From NCBI RefSeq assembly GCF_014201335.1, contig NZ_JACHEB010000005.1, forward strand, positions 62,001-126,000: a stretch of DNA of 64,000 nucleotides, in the 5' to 3' direction. This DNA comes from Tunturiibacter gelidiferens. GTDB lineage: Bacteria > Acidobacteriota > Terriglobia > Terriglobales > Acidobacteriaceae. Every line of letters begins with the position of its first letter. The first letter of the stretch is position 1. The notes beneath the pieces were generated by a model. The model was not told the origin of the DNA. It saw nothing but the letters and a program-made list of their open reading frames with translations, and searched no databases. Both the position numbers and the translations under genes were made by a program. Positions 60,417-64,000 of this stretch are shown here, one piece after another.

Positions 60417-61661
60417 CTATTGCTGCGCTGCGTTCTGCGCGTCGGCAGATTGATCTCCGGAAGGATCTTGCTGTAGGCGATCGTTGAAGGATTTCAGAAG
60501 CTTCGAGGCCATATCGAACTCTTGACGCGCCTGCGCGCGTTCTCCAAGATGAGTCAACACCTGTCCCCTCGTGTAGTGAATACTCGCGCTCTGAGGCGCA
60601 AGGGCCTCGGCATGGTCCAACATCTCCAATGCGTCGGTGTAGTGCGCTGAGTCCCGGTATAACCTGGCGAGGCCGAAGTAGGAGTTCACTAACTCGTGGT
60701 TGAGTTCAATCGCTCTGCGAAAAGACATCTCTGCTTTTTCGGGCTGCCCCAGCTTCACGTAGAGAAGACCCAGCTCTTCGTAGTTATATGCGAACTCCGG
60801 CTCAATGGACGCGTCTTTTTTCAGCGACGCCTCAGCTTCGGAATAGGCATAGCGTTCAAGGTAAGTTCGTCCCAAAAAATAATGCACCAGGGGAAGATCC
60901 GGTTTCGCTTCAGCAGCCATCTGAAATTGCTCCAGTGCCTGGTCGGTGTCATGTCCCGCCAACCACGCCTTCCCCGCGTACAAATGGAACTCCGGAGTGT
61001 TCTGTCCGATTGCAATCATTTGGTCGAAGGCCTCCTTCTGTAGCGGCGTATTGGACGACTTGTTCGCCGCAATGCTCAGCACATAGAGGTAGTTCAAGTT
61101 GGTCGACTCCTGTTTCCATAGAGGAGCCAGCGTCTCCACGGCAGCCTTATATCGATTCGTAAAAAAGTAGCACAAGCCCAGCAGATAGCTTGCCTGCAGC
61201 GAATCCGGTTCTAGTTTCAAGACCTTCGAGAATGGCTCAATAGCTGCATCAAAATCGCTTTTGCGGTAGTAGATGAGCCCAATGTTGAGTTGAATGCCTG
61301 ATACTTTCGGAGAGATCGTCTCAGCCTGATGCAACTCGGCCAAGGCATCTTCCCATCGGCGCTCGCGCATGTAAATCACGCCGAGGTTGATGTGCGCTGC
61401 ACCGGACTTTGGATCGAGCGCGATGACCCGTCGAAAAAGTTCGTCTGCCCTGCTGAACTCGCCGTCCTTCAACGCTTGTGCTCCCTGAGAGAAGATGGCT
61501 GCGGGGTCGTGCGTGGATGTCGCGGCGTTCTGTACAGATACGAGCATCTCCTGTTCGCGGGTTAGCAATGCCACGAGAGGAGTTGCATAGAGAGCTTGGC
61601 AGCCACCCGCGATCAGCAGGCAGAACGGAAGCAGACATCGAGATTGGACGTGGGGATTCAA
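60417..61661 (-). CDS. Exported tetratricopeptide-repeat protein
   Basis: The 414-aa protein begins at TTG 61661 with a signal-like stretch (CLLPFCLLIAGGCQALYA). From about residue 55 to 395 it is a run of around nine TPR units (for example AHINLGVIYMRERRWEDALA, IQLNIGLIYYRKSDFDAAIE, AYNYEELGLLYVKLGQPEKA). It has no catalytic domain and probably scaffolds proteins in the periplasm or outer surface. It is divergent from the TonB receptor across 237 bases, a frequent pairing in Acidobacteriota. A start at a non-ATG codon makes the N-terminus uncertain. Confidence 0.88.
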   Translation of the reverse strand: MNPHVQSRCLLPFCLLIAGGCQALYATPLVALLTREQEMLVSVQNAATSTHDPAAIFSQGAQALKDGEFSRADELFRRVIALDPKSGAAHINLGVIYMRERRWEDALAELHQAETISPKVSGIQLNIGLIYYRKSDFDAAIEPFSKVLKLEPDSLQASYLLGLCYFFTNRYKAAVETLAPLWKQESTNLNYLYVLSIAANKSSNTPLQKEAFDQMIAIGQNTPEFHLYAGKAWLAGHDTDQALEQFQMAAEAKPDLPLVHYFLGRTYLERYAYSEAEASLKKDASIEPEFAYNYEELGLLYVKLGQPEKAEMSFRRAIELNHELVNSYFGLARLYRDSAHYTDALEMLDHAEALAPQSASIHYTRGQVLTHLGERAQARQEFDMASKLLKSFNDRLQQDPSGDQSADAQNAAQQ

Positions 61662-61757
61662 GCGGCTGGAGTCTTCAAGATAATTTCAGTCAAAGATAAA
61701 CCGATGAGTCGACCATCGTTCAAATCACACAAATTTTTATGCAAATAAAACTTTTTC

Positions 61758-61785
61758 TTGACAGACTATTCAAACGTTCTAATAT
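61758..61785 (+). promoter_or_regulatory. Strong sigma-70 type promoter of the TonB receptor gene
   Basis: TTGACA (61758-61763), 16-base spacer, TAATAT (61780-61785): a perfect -35 and a five-of-six -10. The predicted start is near 61792, giving a leader of about 107 bases. The preceding 40 bases are AT-rich (AAATTTTTATGCAAATAAAA), possibly an UP-like element. Confidence 0.75.
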
Positions 61786-61898
61786 GAGTGACACGCCGAG
61801 CATAGCGATATCCGATTGGGCTGCGTAGTCCGTTGCAACCGAGTTCTAGAATTTGCAGCTTCTTCATTTCCTGCGTAGTCACGGAGGCATTTAATCCC

Positions 61899-64000
61899 AT
61901 GCGTTCCCACACTTCTTCCTTCTCTCCCACGCCAGAGACCTACACTCTCACCCATGTCTCGTCCACCGTGGCCGACCGGCCTGTCAGTGTCTCGCACCGC
62001 CGCATCCTCCGCTACCTGGTCATGGCTTTGCTTTCGCTATTACCGGCCATGTCCATTGCGCAGCAATCCAGCGCAATCAACGGCGCAGTCACAGATCCAA
62101 GCGGAGCGGCCATCCAGAATGCCAGCGTGACGCTCACGAACACGGCGCAGGGAACAAGTATCGTCGTGAGTACAAACTCTGCTGGAGAGTATTCCCTTTC
62201 CGGTCTTGAAGCCGGAACCTATAACCTTGAGATCACCGCCCCGGGATTCGAGAAGTTCGCAGCCGCTGGCATCGTCGTTCGTGTGTCACGCAAAGAGAGA
62301 GTGGACGCGCAACTCGCGGTTGGTAGCGCGTCCACCGAAGTGAAGGTTAGCGGCAGCGACTTGGGAGTAGTCCAGACAGAGTCGCCTGAGATTTCATTCA
62401 CCATAACGGGAAAGCAGATCACGCAGATCGTCTTGAACGGCCGTAACTTCAGTCAGCTCGTCACCCTATCCCCAGGTGTCGTCAGTCAGACTGGCCAGGA
62501 TGAGGGTGAGACCGGTGTCGCCGGCAGCGTTGAATATAGCTTGAACGGTGGCCGCCCACAGTACAACAACTGGGAGCTCGACGGCGCAAGCATCATGGAC
62601 AACGGTAGCAACACCACGCTCAACGTGTACCCCAATGTCGACGCCATTGCCGAAACTCAAGTGCTTACCTCTAACTACGGTGCCCAATACGGACGCAATG
62701 CATCCGGTACAGTCCAGGCGCAGACGAAGTCCGGAACCGAACGTCTGCATGGGGACGTATTCGAGTTTCTCCGCAACGATGCATTCAACGCGCGAAACTA
62801 CTTCTCTCAGACAGTTCCGACTTACAAAAAGCATGACTATGGATTTACGATCGGAGGCCCGGTCTACATCCCCCACCTCTACACTCCAGCGGAACGGAAG
62901 ACTTTCTTCTTTTATTCGCAGGAGTTTCGTCACGAAAATGTACCTGGAACTTTCTTTAATCAGCAGGTACCGTCAGACGCCGAGCGTGGTGGAAACTTCT
63001 CGGATCTCTGTCCAGCCCCGGGGACCCCTGTCGATACGGTAAATTTTCCTAGTTGCCCGGTCGATCACTCGGTCAATCAGCCGATAGGTGCTTATTTCGC
63101 GAACAACCAGGTCCCGGTCGATCCCAACGGTCAGGCGCTTCTCGTGCTGATCCCGGCAGCAAACACCGGCTCAGGCACGTCTTCGTTCTTCACAGCGTCT
63201 CCCTCGCAGCTGACGACTAATCGCGAAGAGCTGTTCCGCATCGACCAGATCTTCAGCGAAAAACTGCGTGGTTTCTATCGCTTCATCTACGATTCATGGT
63301 CGACAACGAGCACACCGCCAACATTTCAGTCGGGATCGTTCCCAACTGTTCAAAACAGCTTTGCCGGCCCCGGCATCGACATGGTAGCGAGCCTCACTTA
63401 CGCAGCCTCGCCAACGCTGGTCAATGAGTTTGTTGCCGACTACACCACCGATCACATCACGCTTATCAACACCACGAATAATATTGGCCGCGGCAACTTC
63501 ACCGGAAACGGTTTCTTCGCCAACGGCTACGGCAACGTTCTGCCTTCAATCTCCGTACAGGGAGACGCGGCATATGGCGGCGGCTTTAGTGAGACCACAG
63601 GCTACTTCCCCTGGCAGAACTCGAACCCCACATACACGTACCGCGACGACCTCACCAAAACACTGAAGCGTCACACGCTCATCTTCGGCGCCAGTTTTAT
63701 CGCGGCGCAGAAAAACGAACCCTCGACTGGAAACAACCAAGGAACATTCAATTTCAGCACTTCGTCTGCAGTGACTACGGGAAACGCGTTCGCGGATCTC
63801 CTGACCGGACAGGTTGCTCAGTTCACACAAACCTCAGCCCAGCCGAAGTACTACAACCGTTACAAAATCGTTGAGCCCTACATTCAAGACAACTGGCGCG
63901 CGACCGACAGGCTAACCCTCAACTTCGGTCTTCGCCTTAGCCTCTTTGGCACTTATCACGACATCAGCAACCAGTCCGGAAACTTCGAACCGGCGACATG
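61899..64000 (+). CDS. Oar-like TonB-dependent receptor with carboxypeptidase-regulatory-like domain, 3' truncated
   Basis: The start is ATG 61899 with GGAGG at 61883-61887; the frame is open to the window end (700 codons visible). After a long N-terminus the signal segment is about 46-65 (LRYLVMALLSLLPAMSIAQQ). Residues about 68-155 are a carboxypeptidase-regulatory-like beta-sandwich (INGAVTDPSGAAIQNASVTL, GEYSLSGLEAGTYNLEITAP). A plug domain follows (LNGRNFSQLVTLSPGV, NVYPNVDAIAETQVLTSNYG, GRNASGTVQAQTKSGTERLH) and then barrel strands. Such receptors are abundant in this group and are thought to import glycans or siderophores; the LacI/GH neighbours favour glycans. Confidence 0.92.
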   Translation, partial: MRSHTSSFSPTPETYTLTHVSSTVADRPVSVSHRRILRYLVMALLSLLPAMSIAQQSSAINGAVTDPSGAAIQNASVTLTNTAQGTSIVVSTNSAGEYSLSGLEAGTYNLEITAPGFEKFAAAGIVVRVSRKERVDAQLAVGSASTEVKVSGSDLGVVQTESPEISFTITGKQITQIVLNGRNFSQLVTLSPGVVSQTGQDEGETGVAGSVEYSLNGGRPQYNNWELDGASIMDNGSNTTLNVYPNVDAIAETQVLTSNYGAQYGRNASGTVQAQTKSGTERLHGDVFEFLRNDAFNARNYFSQTVPTYKKHDYGFTIGGPVYIPHLYTPAERKTFFFYSQEFRHENVPGTFFNQQVPSDAERGGNFSDLCPAPGTPVDTVNFPSCPVDHSVNQPIGAYFANNQVPVDPNGQALLVLIPAANTGSGTSSFFTASPSQLTTNREELFRIDQIFSEKLRGFYRFIYDSWSTTSTPPTFQSGSFPTVQNSFAGPGIDMVASLTYAASPTLVNEFVADYTTDHITLINTTNNIGRGNFTGNGFFANGYGNVLPSISVQGDAAYGGGFSETTGYFPWQNSNPTYTYRDDLTKTLKRHTLIFGASFIAAQKNEPSTGNNQGTFNFSTSSAVTTGNAFADLLTGQVAQFTQTSAQPKYYNRYKIVEPYIQDNWRATDRLTLNFGLRLSLFGTYHDISNQSGNFEPAT

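Overview
The window reads as a chromosomal segment of a soil-type Acidobacteriota, most likely class Terriglobia (Acidobacteriaceae). This is inferred from several signs: GC- and CTC/GCC-rich coding sequence; an Oar-like TonB-dependent receptor with an N-terminal carboxypeptidase-regulatory-like domain; secreted VWFA proteins with Ala/Pro linkers; tandem RND pumps behind one fusion protein; and short intergenic repeats of the type TCATCCTGAGCG..CGAAGGATC. No phage, insertion sequence, CRISPR array, rRNA or tRNA was recognised.

Layout. 1-5.2 kb: 3' part of a secreted-type adenosine deaminase, a small membrane protein, a PLP decarboxylase and a glucan phosphorylase, all on plus. 5.3-13.2 kb: a minus-strand operon of a membrane-fusion protein and two RND transporters (MdtABC-like). 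13.4-17.4 kb: a HAD-UbiA fusion, a peroxiredoxin-like protein, a small unknown protein and pheS. 17.5-23.7 kb: an AraC regulator divergent from a PhyH-type dioxygenase, then small membrane or secreted proteins, an esterase and a frameshifted gene. 23.8-31.2 kb: pheT (unlinked from pheS and without the tRNA-binding OB domain), a coiled-coil protein, zapA, a 6S RNA candidate, an Lgt-like protein lacking the usual catalytic residues, a RluD-family pseudouridine synthase, a VWFA protein and a secreted protein framed by inverted repeats. 31.4-34.1 kb: a three-module ligase/carrier/acyltransferase. 34.2-37.3 kb: a heme oxygenase and bacteriophytochrome kinase pair. 37.9-43.7 kb: adenosine deaminase, an APC permease with a probable CTG start, a 51-aa basic protein and a PcrA/UvrD helicase with a long acidic insertion. 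43.9-47.3 kb: a small exported protein, a LOG-family protein, a DUF971 protein, a TauE/SafE exporter and an orphan Opp-type ATPase. 47.6-64 kb: a carbohydrate and export region with GH3 and GH2 enzymes, a decayed permease, a LacI regulator, a secreted TPR protein and the start of a TonB receptor, interrupted by a 1054-aa protein translationally coupled to a VWFA protein.

How the genes may work together. BphO should make biliverdin for BphP. The GH3, GH2, LacI and TonB genes look like a glycan-use module (GH2 closest to exo-beta-D-glucosaminidases). The coiled-coil protein, ZapA and 6S RNA form a cell-division/growth-phase cluster headed by a helically phased CACCAC array. Most notable oddities: a 55-bp inverted repeat that brackets one gene and recurs as a longer hairpin behind pheS, the PheT domain loss, the CTG start, the Lgt-like protein without active-site residues, and a promoter placed directly against a perfect terminator near 37.68 kb.
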